64,000 bases of DNA from NCBI RefSeq assembly GCF_002954545.1, contig NZ_MSCH01000003.1, positions 2,395,991 through 2,459,990 on the forward strand. Direction: 5' to 3'. The notes under the pieces were generated by a model. It had not been told where the DNA came from, ran no database searches, and saw only the letters and a list, made by a program, of their open reading frames with translations. This DNA comes from Psychrosphaera saromensis. GTDB lineage: Bacteria > Pseudomonadota > Gammaproteobacteria > Enterobacterales > Alteromonadaceae. The position numbers and the translations under genes were made by a program. Shown in pieces: positions 1-8,413 of the stretch. How positions within the stretch are numbered: the stretch's first letter is position 1; every line of letters begins with the position of its first letter.

Positions 1-2202
1 GCGGCACGTGATAAAACCAATAAAGAATTAGAACAAACCCGTAAGCAGTTCTCTGAACAGCAAACTCGAGTGGAACACACAGAGCAATTACTGTATCCAG
101 GTCAAAACACCTTATTAGAATTTTTACGTCGAGAAAAATCCGGTTGGGAATTTGAATTAGGTAAAGTCATTCACCCAGACTTATTAAAAAGAACCGACTT
201 ACACCCAAGTTTAGACAGTGACTCAAGTAAAGCCTTATACGGTATGTTATTGGAGTTAGGTAATGTTCCACATCCAGATTATGCAGAGTCGGAAAACGAA
301 TTAAAATCGCGTTTAGAGCAAGAACAAGAGCTGCTTAGTCAAATCGTGACCAACCAAGATGCGGTAGAAGCCAAACTGGTAGAAGCAAATAAAGCGGTAC
401 GTAATGCAGAAATGCAACAAACTAAAATTAGCACAGAGTTAAACAACGCTGAGTTAAGTCGTAAACGTGCGCAACAAGACAAAGACGATGCTTTACAAGA
501 GTTCCATCAAGCATTGCAAGAGCGTAAACAAAGCTACACCAGTAAACTTGCCAAGCTAAAGTCAGACAGTCAAAAGCTAAACCTATTACAGCAAGAAGCG
601 ATAGAAGAGCTACAAGATCAACAACGTGAAGCTGAAATGGAACTAAGTTCACATTGGCAGCTTGTTATTACCGATATAGAGCAGCAGCTTGCGCAAATAG
701 AAACGCATATCAGCCAATGCCGTAGCTCGTTAAAACAAGAGTTGTCTAAGCTAGATAGCTGGTTAAAAGATGAATTAGCCAACCGTGGTGTAGACGTTGA
801 CGTGATTGGTCAGTTAAAACGTGATATTACCAAGTTAAAACAAGACATTCAGTTAACCGAGAAAAACAGCCACTTAGTAGCGGAATACAAACATTGGTAT
901 AACACCTATTACATGGGTCATAAAGTTAAATGGCAAGAGCAACTTGCTGATGTTCGTAAACAGGTGAGCGATACATCGCGTGAACTTGAGAAACAACAAA
1001 CCACTTATAAACAAAATGTTGAACAAGCCAAAGCAAAACAACTAGAGTTTGAGAAAAACTTAAAAGAAGCTAACGAGCAAGAGTTTGAGCTAGGCAACAT
1101 CAGCAAACAATTGGCTAAATTAAAACTGCCAGTTGCAGACGTTAACAAAGAAAGCAGTTCAATCTCTCAACGTATTAACGACGGGCAAACTCGTTTAGTT
1201 AAACGTGAAGACTTAGCCGCCGACATTAAAGCTTACGTAGAACACTTTGACCAAAAAATTGCAGCCCAATCAGGTACTGGATTTTACGATACATGGGAAC
1301 ACAGCCGAGCGGAATGTTCAGTGGTTAACGAACAAGGTATTCGTTCACTAGATCACATTCGTTTGGTTGGCCATTTAGATCAATTTATTAATGAATTAGT
1401 ACCGCAACGTATCAACGGTATTCGTGAACAAGGCCGTATATTCGGTTTAGCCTTGTCTGAATACTACAAACTTCTAAAAGACATAGAAGGGCACATAGGC
1501 GGACAAAGCAAACGTATCAGTAAAGAAGTGGATGAAGAGCTATTTTTGGATGGCGTGTCTGAGTCTGCTGTTAAAATTCGTTCTAAAATCAGCGAACTTG
1601 AATTTTGGCCAGAACTGCAACAGTTTAATAAATTGTACACGGACTGGATCAGCGAAGGCGCGCACGACTTACCTGGCGACGATTATGCTTACAGCATGCG
1701 TCGTGTTATGGATATTTTAGGTCGTTCTGCGTTAACCGGTGGCATTAGCAAATTATTAGATATTGAGCTGCATATTAAAGAAGGTAACAGCGACTTAATC
1801 ATTAGAACTGACCGCCAGTTAAACGAATCGTCAAGTCACGGTATGGCGTACTTAATCTTATGTAAATTCTTATTAGCCTTTACTCGCTTATTAAGAGGCA
1901 ACAGTAAAACCATTATTCACTGGCCAATAGATGAGTTAGGGACTTTGCATCAAAGTAATATTAAAAAGATATTTGATGCTTGTCAGAACAACAATATCCA
2001 CGTTGTTGGTGCGTTTCCAAATCCAGAGTCAGAAGTATTGGCCTTATTTGAAAACCGTTACTTGATAGACAAAGACAAAAAACAACTACAGGTTGTTCAA
2101 CCTAAAGTCAGCGCTATTACGCAAAAGTTACAAACAAAAAAAACGGATGAGAACAAATCCGATACTGGACACTCTGATATTCAAGAAGGAGCAGGCGCAT
2201 GA
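1..2202 (+). CDS. SMC/MukB-like ATPase (DUF3584-type), 5' truncated by window
   Basis: The reading frame is open from base 1, so the N-terminus with the Walker A motif lies outside the window; about 733 residues are visible. The first half is long, charged, Gln/Glu/Lys-rich heptad sequence, typical of an SMC coiled coil. The end looks like an ABC head half: a signature-like SSSHG stretch near nt 1832 and a Walker-B-like stretch IIHWPIDELG near nt 1911. It overlaps the next gene by ATGA, so the genes are translationally coupled. With the two following genes it forms a three-subunit condensin-like set of the MukBEF/MksBEF kind. Related complexes act in chromosome organisation or, as Wadjet, in plasmid defence. 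The subfamily call (DUF3584) is from memory of family features and is not tested. Confidence 0.72.
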   Translation, partial: AARDKTNKELEQTRKQFSEQQTRVEHTEQLLYPGQNTLLEFLRREKSGWEFELGKVIHPDLLKRTDLHPSLDSDSSKALYGMLLELGNVPHPDYAESENELKSRLEQEQELLSQIVTNQDAVEAKLVEANKAVRNAEMQQTKISTELNNAELSRKRAQQDKDDALQEFHQALQERKQSYTSKLAKLKSDSQKLNLLQQEAIEELQDQQREAEMELSSHWQLVITDIEQQLAQIETHISQCRSSLKQELSKLDSWLKDELANRGVDVDVIGQLKRDITKLKQDIQLTEKNSHLVAEYKHWYNTYYMGHKVKWQEQLADVRKQVSDTSRELEKQQTTYKQNVEQAKAKQLEFEKNLKEANEQEFELGNISKQLAKLKLPVADVNKESSSISQRINDGQTRLVKREDLAADIKAYVEHFDQKIAAQSGTGFYDTWEHSRAECSVVNEQGIRSLDHIRLVGHLDQFINELVPQRINGIREQGRIFGLALSEYYKLLKDIEGHIGGQSKRISKEVDEELFLDGVSESAVKIRSKISELEFWPELQQFNKLYTDWISEGAHDLPGDDYAYSMRRVMDILGRSALTGGISKLLDIELHIKEGNSDLIIRTDRQLNESSSHGMAYLILCKFLLAFTRLLRGNSKTIIHWPIDELGTLHQSNIKKIFDACQNNNIHVVGAFPNPESEVLALFENRYLIDKDKKQLQVVQPKVSAITQKLQTKKTDENKSDTGHSDIQEGAGA

Positions 2203-2834
2203 TCACAGAACAAGGTCGCGTATTAGAATTATTGTTATCCGGTCAATTTGTTTGTACAACAATAGACGAAGATGCTTTCCGTTATTTACAATCTAGCGCT
2301 AACAGAGAGCTGGTGGAGCAACAACTAAACGTACTTAATCGTCACTTATCTAGTGCAGCCGACGGAGAAGTGTATTTTTGTTCTTATAGCTCAATTGGTG
2401 AAGCCGAACGTAAAGTATTGGCAACCCACTTCAACGATGTGTCTAGCCATCTTCTGCCTTTAATTGAATGGTTATTGTTAGTACAAGAAGCCATGGGGAC
2501 AGACGTACCATTGACTCAAGGTGCATTAATTCGACTACAAGAAGTGCAAACGGTCGTTGAAGATACGCCTGCGTATGCAGAGCAACTGGGTAAAATATCG
2601 CGCTATTCAATGTTTGGTTCAAAAGCTAACGAGCTCGACTCGCAGCTTAAACTTATCTTTAAGCGATTAGTTGAACTAGGTTATTTGGTTCGCCCAAATA
2701 TGGATAAACAAATTTACTGTGCCACAGGCAAAATTGATTACCTATTTGACGTACTTAAGTTTGTTGATGAAACTGAAAACTTGTCGTTGTCAGAACGTGC
2801 CGAAGACTCAATTAGTCAACCAAGTTTGCTGTAG
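2199..2834 (+). CDS. MksE/MukE-like (KITE) subunit
   Basis: A 211-residue acidic helical protein. Its start ATG overlaps the upstream stop (ATGA), with an AAGGAG ribosome site just before it. Position and size match the small dimeric winged-helix subunit (MukE/MksE/JetB) of bacterial SMC complexes, which binds the kleisin. The residues from about 130 to 185 (KISRYSMFG to QIYCATGK) look like a winged-helix turn and wing, but this is read by eye. Another small partner of an SMC-like ATPase is possible. No transmembrane segment or signal peptide is seen. Confidence 0.6.
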   Translation: MITEQGRVLELLLSGQFVCTTIDEDAFRYLQSSANRELVEQQLNVLNRHLSSAADGEVYFCSYSSIGEAERKVLATHFNDVSSHLLPLIEWLLLVQEAMGTDVPLTQGALIRLQEVQTVVEDTPAYAEQLGKISRYSMFGSKANELDSQLKLIFKRLVELGYLVRPNMDKQIYCATGKIDYLFDVLKFVDETENLSLSERAEDSISQPSLL

Positions 2835-2843
2835 GTTTAATTA

Positions 2844-4064
2844 ATGAATATTAACTTAAATAAATCAGGCTTGAGCTTACTTAACGCGTTAAGTAATCAC
2901 TCAGAGTTGATCATGCAAACCTACTTTAGCGGTAGTGTTAATGAAGCTGAGCATTCACCAAACATTATTCAAAATCTAATCGACCTTAAAGTGCTGTGGC
3001 GACCAGAGTCAGATGTAGAATTACGTTTGCGTCCGTCGTTAAGAACTTTGTTAGAGGAAAGCTTACAAGATGAGAGTAATCGTCAGATAGATGCCAATAT
3101 TGGTAACTTATTAACGACGTTAACCACTCAAGCTGAGCATTATAAAGAAGCATTAGCGCAACAAAAGTATCATGAGTCGCAAGCGTATTTGTCAGACTTA
3201 ACTGAACATGTTTATACCTTAACGGAAACTTTATCAACCAATGTGCGTTTATTATGGTCGCGTATTAGTAATGAGTTTGGTTATGTGAGTTCGGTTGATG
3301 CCAAAATTCGTGAAAACGAATTAGCGCAAACTCAAGTAACCGACATGTTAAATCAGTTATCTATGTTCCATTTTGATATTTTAAGTCAGTTAGCGGGAAG
3401 CCATAGAGAGTTGCGTCATTTATTGGTGATCACGCTGCAATCTGCATTTGCTACCAGCACGCAAGAACTCAGTTTAGTGCAGAGTAAATTACTTGAGTTG
3501 TTAGGCAGATTCAGAGAATTTAAAGGCAGAACCCGTTTGCTTAAGGGCTTTATGTTACACATGGAGCAAAAGCCAGACTTTACTCCAGTTAATTATTCCT
3601 CTTTATCACAAGTTCCAAACTTGTTTAACCACGCAGCTTGTATCATTAAAGGTGCTGCGCCAGATGTTTATAACGTGGAGCATGAGTTTGAATTAACTTC
3701 ACTGGTCGATAACTTACGCAGCATAAATAGATTATGGCAAGGTAAGAAAAATCGGGTAGTTGCAACGGCATTAATATTAGAACAAGAAACCTCAATAGAA
3801 TTAAATGAAGACTTGTTAAAAGACGAAGTGGAACGCTATTTCTGTCAGGTGATTGACTCGGGCAAAAACACACGTGCGCTCGATTATTTTAACCAACACA
3901 ACTTAGACTTTGATCAAGAAGTATGGATATACCAAGTTCTTGGTGCATTTCAAGGTTTACCAGACAGTGAACGTGACTTCTTTGATATAGATTTAGCCGG
4001 TATAGAAGATGAAATTTATACTGGAAACTTTATCATTCAAGATATTGAATTAGGGTTACGCTAA
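2844..4064 (+). CDS. MukF/MksF-like kleisin candidate
   Basis: A 406-residue soluble helical protein starting 9 bases after the MksE-like gene. The first ~80 residues look like a winged-helix domain (INLNKSGLSLLNALSNHS to LRPSLRTLLEE). Long helices follow, then an acidic C-terminal region ending in GNFIIQDIELGLR. In MukBEF/MksBEF the kleisin bridges the ATPase heads through such terminal domains. The gene order ATPase, small subunit, kleisin-like is the reverse of the usual mukFEB order. No fourth nuclease gene (JetD/MksG) follows; the next gene is DUF2999. Assignment rests on operon logic and length more than on recognised residues. Confidence 0.5.
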   Translation: MNINLNKSGLSLLNALSNHSELIMQTYFSGSVNEAEHSPNIIQNLIDLKVLWRPESDVELRLRPSLRTLLEESLQDESNRQIDANIGNLLTTLTTQAEHYKEALAQQKYHESQAYLSDLTEHVYTLTETLSTNVRLLWSRISNEFGYVSSVDAKIRENELAQTQVTDMLNQLSMFHFDILSQLAGSHRELRHLLVITLQSAFATSTQELSLVQSKLLELLGRFREFKGRTRLLKGFMLHMEQKPDFTPVNYSSLSQVPNLFNHAACIIKGAAPDVYNVEHEFELTSLVDNLRSINRLWQGKKNRVVATALILEQETSIELNEDLLKDEVERYFCQVIDSGKNTRALDYFNQHNLDFDQEVWIYQVLGAFQGLPDSERDFFDIDLAGIEDEIYTGNFIIQDIELGLR

Positions 4065-4154
4065 TACTTGTATAGTCCGTAATAAATAACAGGTTAGCCA
4101 TTGTCTCGACTATAGTGGTTAACAGATAAAATCATTAAGAAAATAGGATCAAAA

Positions 4155-4412
4155 ATGAACCCAATTATCCAAATATTAAAAGAACACAACGTTAGCCAAG
4201 AGCAAATTAACGACTTATTTAAAACATTAACAGAAAATCCAATGGCCGCTATGATGACCATTCAAACCTTGGGTATTCCGCCAGAAAAATTACAGTCATT
4301 AATGGGCTTGGTAATGACAAATCCTGGTTTAATTAAAGAAGCGGTTGAAGAATTGGGCTTAGACTTCTCAAAAGTAGAACAAGCCAAAGAAACGTTAAAG
4401 AACGGGCAGTAG
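4155..4412 (+). CDS. DUF2999 family protein
   Basis: An 85-residue soluble protein starting MNPIIQILKEHNVSQEQIND and containing AVEELGLDFSKVEQAK, the pattern of the DUF2999 family of marine gammaproteobacteria. Its function is unknown. It sits 90 bases after the kleisin-like gene with its own AGGAT ribosome site, so it may be a separate transcription unit. Confidence 0.8.
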   Translation: MNPIIQILKEHNVSQEQINDLFKTLTENPMAAMMTIQTLGIPPEKLQSLMGLVMTNPGLIKEAVEELGLDFSKVEQAKETLKNGQ

Positions 4413-4415
4413 ATA

Positions 4416-4632
4416 AGAGTTTCGAGCCGCGAGTTTCGAGATAAGAGGTAAGAGCTACGAGGTTTGAGTTACGAGGTTCGAGGTTTGAGATTCGAGTTAC
4501 GAGGTTTGAGATTCGAGGTTTGAGATTCGAGTTACGAGGTTTGAGTTACGAGGTTTGAGTTTCGAGGTTTGAGTTACGAGGTTCGAGTTACGAGGTTTGA
4601 GTTACGAGGTTTGAGTTTCGAGCTATTAGTTT
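4416..4632. repeat. Degenerate heptanucleotide tandem repeat (GAGxTxx)
   Basis: GAG recurs at a 7-base period through most of this stretch as units such as GAGTTAC, GAGGTTT, GAGTTTC and GAGATTC, about thirty in all. It fills the gap between the DUF2999 gene and rsuA. The rest of the gap to 4767 shows no gene. Similar 7-base arrays occur near 5500 and 28138. Confidence 0.85.
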
Positions 4633-4767
4633 CGTTGTAGATAACCGAACTTATAGATAGTTGGGCTTTAGCCTCAGCCGTTGGCATGTGATTGTCAGCG
4701 GCAGTCAACCTTATCGTTCCCCAATTTAAAACTGTCAATTTATGAACTGCCGATTTACGAGCTTAGC

Positions 4768-5499
4768 ATGCGCCTAGATAAATTCATTTGTAAAAGTACC
4801 CACTTCACACGAGCAGAGGCGCGTGAGGCAATAAGCTCTGGCCGAGTGAAAATAAACGGTTGGTACGACTGCCATGAAGCCACCCAAGTGCATGAAAATA
4901 ATGTGATGACTTTAGACGGCGAAATCCTACAAGCGCGTCCATCTCGTTATTTAATGCTGCATAAACCAGCCGGCTTTGTCAGTTCTAACGTAAGTGGTCG
5001 TTATCCATCGCTATTTAATAATTTAACTATTGATAACTTAATTTCTGATGATGCTAATAATTTAGATTTAGCGGATGTAGAAAACCTACATATAGCAGGG
5101 CGTTTAGATGCAGACACCACAGGGTTAGTTTTGATCACCGACGATGGTCGTTGGTCTTTTAACGTTATTTCACCCAAAAGTGAATGTGAAAAAGTCTACC
5201 GAGTAAGCCTACGAGATCCAATCACAGACGATGCCATAAACCAACTGGTTAACGGCGTATTGCTCAGAGGCCGAGAAGAGTTAACCTTACCCGCCAAACT
5301 AACCGTCGTGACAGAAAAAGAAGTATTACTCACCATAACCGAAGGCAAATACCATCAAGTAAAACGTATGTTTGGTGCAGTCCGTAATAAAGTCGTGGCA
5401 TTACACCGCGAAAAAGTAGGGCCGTTAAACTTAGATATCCCAGTAGGGCAATGGCGTTATTTAACAGAAGAAGAGGTGGGGTATTTTTATGAGGAGTAA
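4768..5499 (+). CDS. rsuA: RsuA-type 16S rRNA pseudouridine synthase
   Basis: A 243-residue enzyme of the RsuA/RluB/E/F family, which isomerises uridine to pseudouridine in rRNA; RsuA modifies U516 of 16S rRNA. The start MRLDKFICKST opens an S4 RNA-binding domain. The catalytic motif GRLDADTTG lies near residues 111-119, with the nucleophilic Asp at about 114. HQVKRMFG near the C-terminus is also typical. A TTG-started extension from 4681 is open, but MRLDKF is the family's usual N-terminus, so ATG 4768 is preferred. The RsuA assignment over RluE/RluF rests on the N-terminus and length. Confidence 0.85.
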   Translation: MRLDKFICKSTHFTRAEAREAISSGRVKINGWYDCHEATQVHENNVMTLDGEILQARPSRYLMLHKPAGFVSSNVSGRYPSLFNNLTIDNLISDDANNLDLADVENLHIAGRLDADTTGLVLITDDGRWSFNVISPKSECEKVYRVSLRDPITDDAINQLVNGVLLRGREELTLPAKLTVVTEKEVLLTITEGKYHQVKRMFGAVRNKVVALHREKVGPLNLDIPVGQWRYLTEEEVGYFYEE

Positions 5500-5554
5500 A
5501 AGCAGTCTTAAGTCTTAAGTTGTAAGCTATAAGTCGTAAGTGTGATGTGTGATG
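5500..5554. repeat. Heptamer repeats between rsuA and the IS
   Basis: The bases after rsuA read as 7-base units (GTCTTAA twice, GTTGTAA, GCTATAA, GTCGTAA, GTGTGAT twice) and run directly into the left end of the IS3 element. Confidence 0.65.
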
Positions 5555-5579
5555 TGACCTCGTAAAAGTAGACACGGGG

Positions 5580-6386
5580 TTAATTTAATTCTTCATATTG
5601 CATGGGACTCATATACCCTAGAGTGCCATGCCTTCTTACTGAGTTGTAATATTTTTCAATATAAAAACGACTTTGTACAGTCATTTCATTTCGACTCAAT
5701 TGAGTTAAGTTATGCATCCATTCTTTTTTATATTGGGCAAAGAAGCTTTCTGAGCATGCATTATCCCAACAATTTCCTTTTCTAGACATGCTAATTGTCA
5801 CGCCTCTCTTATTCAGCCAGCGGATTGTATCTTTTGCCCTGTACTGACATCCTTGGTCTGAATGAAACAATAAATTATCGCCATCTGGCTTACGAGCTTC
5901 CCATGCTTTCTTTAACGTCTTAATAACTAAAGAGGCATTGTTTATTCTACTCGTTGCCCAACCTACCACTTTACGTGAGTACAAGTCGAGAATGACACAC
6001 AAGTACTGCCAGCCTTCATTACAACGAACTTGAGTGATGTCTGAAGCCCACACCTTGTTTGCTTCTTTCACATCAAACTGGCGTTGTAGTATATGAGTCG
6101 TCGGAATAAATGTTGACTCTTTAGCTGCCTTATTCATTCTGTGTTTTCCCGCGACTGAGCGATAACCCATACACTGTAGCAAGCGTTGTACTTTGCCTTG
6201 ACTGCAATCAAAACCATGAGATACAGCTGCATCCCATAGTTTTCTATAACCTGGAATGCAATGCTCTTTATCACTAACGCGCTTTAGAAAGTCCCTCAGT
6301 AATGTGTTTTTATCTGCATGTTTACTGGGTGTTTGTTGGCACCATTTATAATATCCAGCTCTGGAAACACCCAGCCATTTACACAT
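5580..6386 (-). CDS. IS3 transposase OrfB (DDE integrase core)
   Basis: 268 residues counted from an internal ATG. The N-terminal WLGVSRAGYYKW is an HTH_21-type segment. The catalytic DDE triad is visible in WASDITQ, FHSDQGCQY and SESFFAQYKKE, so the enzyme looks intact. The frame is open upstream of this ATG to the orfA overlap, so the working product is probably the OrfAB fusion made by -1 frameshifting. The gene ends 4 bases inside the left inverted repeat. Confidence 0.93.
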   Translation of the reverse strand: MCKWLGVSRAGYYKWCQQTPSKHADKNTLLRDFLKRVSDKEHCIPGYRKLWDAAVSHGFDCSQGKVQRLLQCMGYRSVAGKHRMNKAAKESTFIPTTHILQRQFDVKEANKVWASDITQVRCNEGWQYLCVILDLYSRKVVGWATSRINNASLVIKTLKKAWEARKPDGDNLLFHSDQGCQYRAKDTIRWLNKRGVTISMSRKGNCWDNACSESFFAQYKKEWMHNLTQLSRNEMTVQSRFYIEKYYNSVRRHGTLGYMSPMQYEELN

Positions 6387-6436
6387 TTTATTAACGGGCT
6401 GTTTTGTATTCGCGTGTTTATTTATATACGCGAACC

Positions 6437-6751
6437 TTATTCTTTTAGCTTGTCGAAGTAGGCCTTCGCCTTTTTTAACACATCATTCTCCAATTGAGCC
6501 TCCTCAAGTTGCTTTTCGAGTTTACGTACTTGGCGCTCTAAATCAGTATAAGACTTATCTGGACCTGCATTCTTAATTGGCTTGTTTGTGTGTTTTTTAG
6601 AGGTCATTTGGTTTCTCCACCTTGATAGGGTTGCTGGATGTATTCCTAGCTTTAATGCCGTCATATTAACGGTATCTGGAGAGTCTAGCGATTGTTGAAC
6701 GGCTTTTATTTTAAACTCTATGGAGTGCTTACGTCTGAATTCGATTTTCAT
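6437..6751 (-). CDS. IS3 transposase OrfA (helix-turn-helix)
   Basis: A 104-residue protein with an N-terminal HTH_Tnp_1-type domain (RKHSIEFKIKAVQQS to HPATLSRWRNQM) and a C-terminal leucine-zipper-like coiled coil (RQVRKLEKQLEEAQLEND). It binds the IS ends. Near its 3' end the minus strand reads A-AAA-AAG (6470-6476), a standard IS3 -1 slippage site. Shifting there enters a frame open into orfB. Confidence 0.92.
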   Translation of the reverse strand: MKIEFRRKHSIEFKIKAVQQSLDSPDTVNMTALKLGIHPATLSRWRNQMTSKKHTNKPIKNAGPDKSYTDLERQVRKLEKQLEEAQLENDVLKKAKAYFDKLKE

Positions 6752-6796
6752 GACACCTTATTCCTAAAAATAGGTGTCTACTTTTGTGGAGTCATA

Positions 6797-6844
6797 TCAG
6801 GTTTAACAACGGAGTGTAAATTAGTTGACGATAGATCTCATTGA
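6797..6844 (+). pseudogene. 3' remnant of a lipoprotein cassette gene
   Basis: The 48 bases between the IS right end and attC encode SGLTTECKLVDDRSH and a stop. They match the end of the intact lipoprotein gene at 8876-9352 with a single visible base difference just after the stop (GACTTAG against GATTTAG). The 5' part of this second copy is gone. Confidence 0.85.
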
Positions 6845-6853
6845 CTTAGCGTA

Positions 6854-6949
6854 TAACAAACGCCTGAACTCCGACAATGATTAGTTGTCACGGTTTTGGC
6901 AAACAACGCAAAAAGCCACGCCAACACATTGCGTGTTAGGCGGGCGTTA
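6854..6949 (+). repeat. attC site, family A
   Basis: Starts TAACAAACGCC and ends GGCGGGCGTTA; the inner arms TTTTGGCAAACAACGC and AAGCCACGCC are shared with the other family A sites. It closes the truncated cassette beside the IS. Confidence 0.92.
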
Positions 6950-6973
6950 GATTTATATTGGAGTTACCCGCAC

Positions 6974-7345
6974 ATGGATGAACAATTAATTACATTACTT
7001 GTAGACAAAGTTGTAAGTGATGTTAGCTTTTGGACTGCTTTAATTGGATTAGGTGGCGTTGTTATCGGTGCTTTAATTGCTATCATTGGTAATGTTATTA
7101 TTTATAAAATGCAAAATAAGCAGCAAGTAACTATTGATGAGGCTAGGAAAGAGCTTCTTAATAAAATGTTAAGTGATTCAAGATTTTCAGAAGGCAGATC
7201 GTTAGAAACTTTATCAAAGGTTACTGGTTCGCAACTAGATGAATGCAGAAGGCTTTTAATCGGTATCAAAGCAAGAGGATTTACACTTTCTGATGGTCGA
7301 GAAGGCTGGGTTTATATCAAGAATAGACCTTTATCTGCACAATAA
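6974..7345 (+). CDS. Cassette protein: one TM segment, C-terminal helical domain
   Basis: A 123-residue protein starting MDEQLITLL. The ATG at 6974 is preceded by GGAG at 6960. An upstream TTG-started extension only translates the attC site and is rejected. One hydrophobic segment (about residues 18-45, FWTALIGLGGVVIGALIAII) probably anchors it in the inner membrane. The remaining part (DEARKELLNKML to GREGWVYIKN) is cytoplasmic, possibly a small winged-helix fold. No known family was recognised. Confidence 0.75.
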   Translation: MDEQLITLLVDKVVSDVSFWTALIGLGGVVIGALIAIIGNVIIYKMQNKQQVTIDEARKELLNKMLSDSRFSEGRSLETLSKVTGSQLDECRRLLIGIKARGFTLSDGREGWVYIKNRPLSAQ

Positions 7346-7348
7346 ATC

Positions 7349-7447
7349 TAACAAGAGAATAAATAGTGATTCACTTTAGTTTGTCATTTTTAGTTGCAAA
7401 CACCGCAATAAAACTGCCAAACTAGTTCACACATTATTCAGGCGTTA
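7349..7447 (+). repeat. attC site, family C
   Basis: Starts TAACAAGAGAAT and ends TTCAGGCGTTA, with inner TTAGTTGCAAACACCGC and AAACTGCCAAACTAG. Nearly the same as the sites at 10202 and 47486. Confidence 0.9.
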
Positions 7448-7464
7448 TAACTCAAGGAGGATTT

Positions 7465-7692
7465 ATGAGTACGAATCAAAGTAATCAGAATATATTTCGT
7501 TTTATTTTACTTAAAGGTGTTTTAGGTTGGGGTATTCCTACGGCTATTGTTTTTCAATTAATTATGCATTTAACGGGTGAACGAAACTTTTTCGATGGGC
7601 TAATTTCTTCTATAATAATATTTCCAATTACAGGGATATTTTTTGGTTATTTTCTGTGGAAGTCAAAAAGTAAAAAATCACTTAAACAATAG
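7465..7692 (+). CDS. Cassette protein: small two-TM membrane protein
   Basis: A 75-residue protein preceded by a strong AAGGAGG site 6 bases before the ATG. Two hydrophobic segments (about residues 12-32 and 45-65) are followed by a basic tail (WKSKSKKSLKQ), consistent with a cytoplasmic C-terminus. Function unknown. Confidence 0.78.
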   Translation: MSTNQSNQNIFRFILLKGVLGWGIPTAIVFQLIMHLTGERNFFDGLISSIIIFPITGIFFGYFLWKSKSKKSLKQ

Positions 7693-7711
7693 ACTTGTGG
7701 TATTTGAGTTA

Positions 7712-7807
7712 TAACAAGCGCCTGAACTCCGACAATGATTAGTTGTCACGGTTTTGGCAAACAACGCAAAAAGCCACGCCAACACATTGCTTGTTAGGCG
7801 GGCGTTA
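7712..7807 (+). repeat. attC site, family A
   Basis: Family A, from TAACAAGCGCC to GGCGGGCGTTA. It differs slightly from its relatives (CATTGCTTGTTAGG). Confidence 0.92.
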
Positions 7808-7828
7808 TGTTTACATGAGAGTCCTCAG

Positions 7829-8299
7829 ATGGCTGAAAAAATATTAATCGCCTTTATTGCATCAGTGTTTTCCGCGTTTGTTGCTTGGTCAATTGCGTTA
7901 AGAAGGCACCGTAAAACGCAGTTCTGGAATAAGAAACTAGAAGTTTATACATCTACACTATCCTGCCTTCACGAATTGAAGAAGGTGAGTCATCAGATTT
8001 TAGATGATACGACCAAGAAGAGTAGTGAAGAGGTTGCAGCCCTAATAAAAAATTTTAACAATCAGAAACACGACTTACATAAGTATCGCGACCTTGGCTA
8101 TTTACTTATATCTGATGAGGCAGAAGAATCTTTAGTATGGTTAATAGTGAATTTAGAAGTTAGCGCCGACAGCCATCAAATAGTAACGTCGGACTTAGAA
8201 ACAGATATAGAGGTATATGAAGCGGATGAAAATTTACTGAATATTGATAAATGTATATCTCTATTTAAAGATGCAGCTAAAGATGATTTGCAGGTATAA
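7829..8299 (+). CDS. Cassette protein: membrane-anchored, cytoplasmic helical
   Basis: A 156-residue protein starting MAEKILIAFIASV. The start is ATG 7829, 22 bases after the attC end; the longer TTG frame is attC translation. One N-terminal TM segment (about residues 4-22) ends in a basic stop-transfer RRHRKTQ. A charged helical domain rich in Glu, Asp and Leu follows. Function unknown. Confidence 0.75.
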   Translation: MAEKILIAFIASVFSAFVAWSIALRRHRKTQFWNKKLEVYTSTLSCLHELKKVSHQILDDTTKKSSEEVAALIKNFNNQKHDLHKYRDLGYLLISDEAEESLVWLIVNLEVSADSHQIVTSDLETDIEVYEADENLLNIDKCISLFKDAAKDDLQV

Positions 8300-8302
8300 A
8301 CA

Positions 8303-8395
8303 TAACAAGTCACTCAAAAGGACAAAAAACAGTTGGTTTTTGCTCCTTCGTCGCTTATTTTAACCAACTATTTTTTGCCTCTTAGTGGGGCGTTA
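8303..8395 (+). repeat. attC site, family B (VCR-like)
   Basis: Starts TAACAAGTCACT and ends AGTGGGGCGTTA, with inner arms CAGTTGGTTTTTGC and TTAACCAACTA. Confidence 0.9.
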
Positions 8396-8413
8396 TGTTT
8401 TATAGGACTTACA

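Larger units (their letters stand above)
5555..6794 (-). mobile_element. Complete IS3-family insertion sequence, 1240 bp
   Basis: Ends at 5555-5575 and 6774-6794 form a 21-bp imperfect inverted repeat: TGACCTCGTAAAAGTAGACAC against TGACTCCACAAAAGTAGACAC. It carries orfA and orfB on the minus strand with an A6G slippage site. The 3 bases outside each end differ (ATG on the left, TAT on the right), so no target duplication is seen. The left flank is rsuA-side heptamer DNA. The right flank is the 3' tail of an integron cassette. That pattern suggests a deletion or rearrangement at the IS rather than simple insertion. Confidence 0.92.

Noticed and set aside
4416-4632. Heptamer tract as a CRISPR or as coding sequence
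   Set aside because: There are no unique spacers and no sustained plausible protein; the period is 7 bases.
5552-6797. Target-site duplication around the IS3 element
   Set aside because: The three bases on each side (ATG and TAT) do not match.
6896-6973. Long N-terminal extension reading MANNAKSHANTL... on the cassette gene at 6974 (and similar ones at 7754, 8333, 11351)
   Set aside because: These residues come from translating the attC sequence; better starts with ribosome sites lie just after the crossover.
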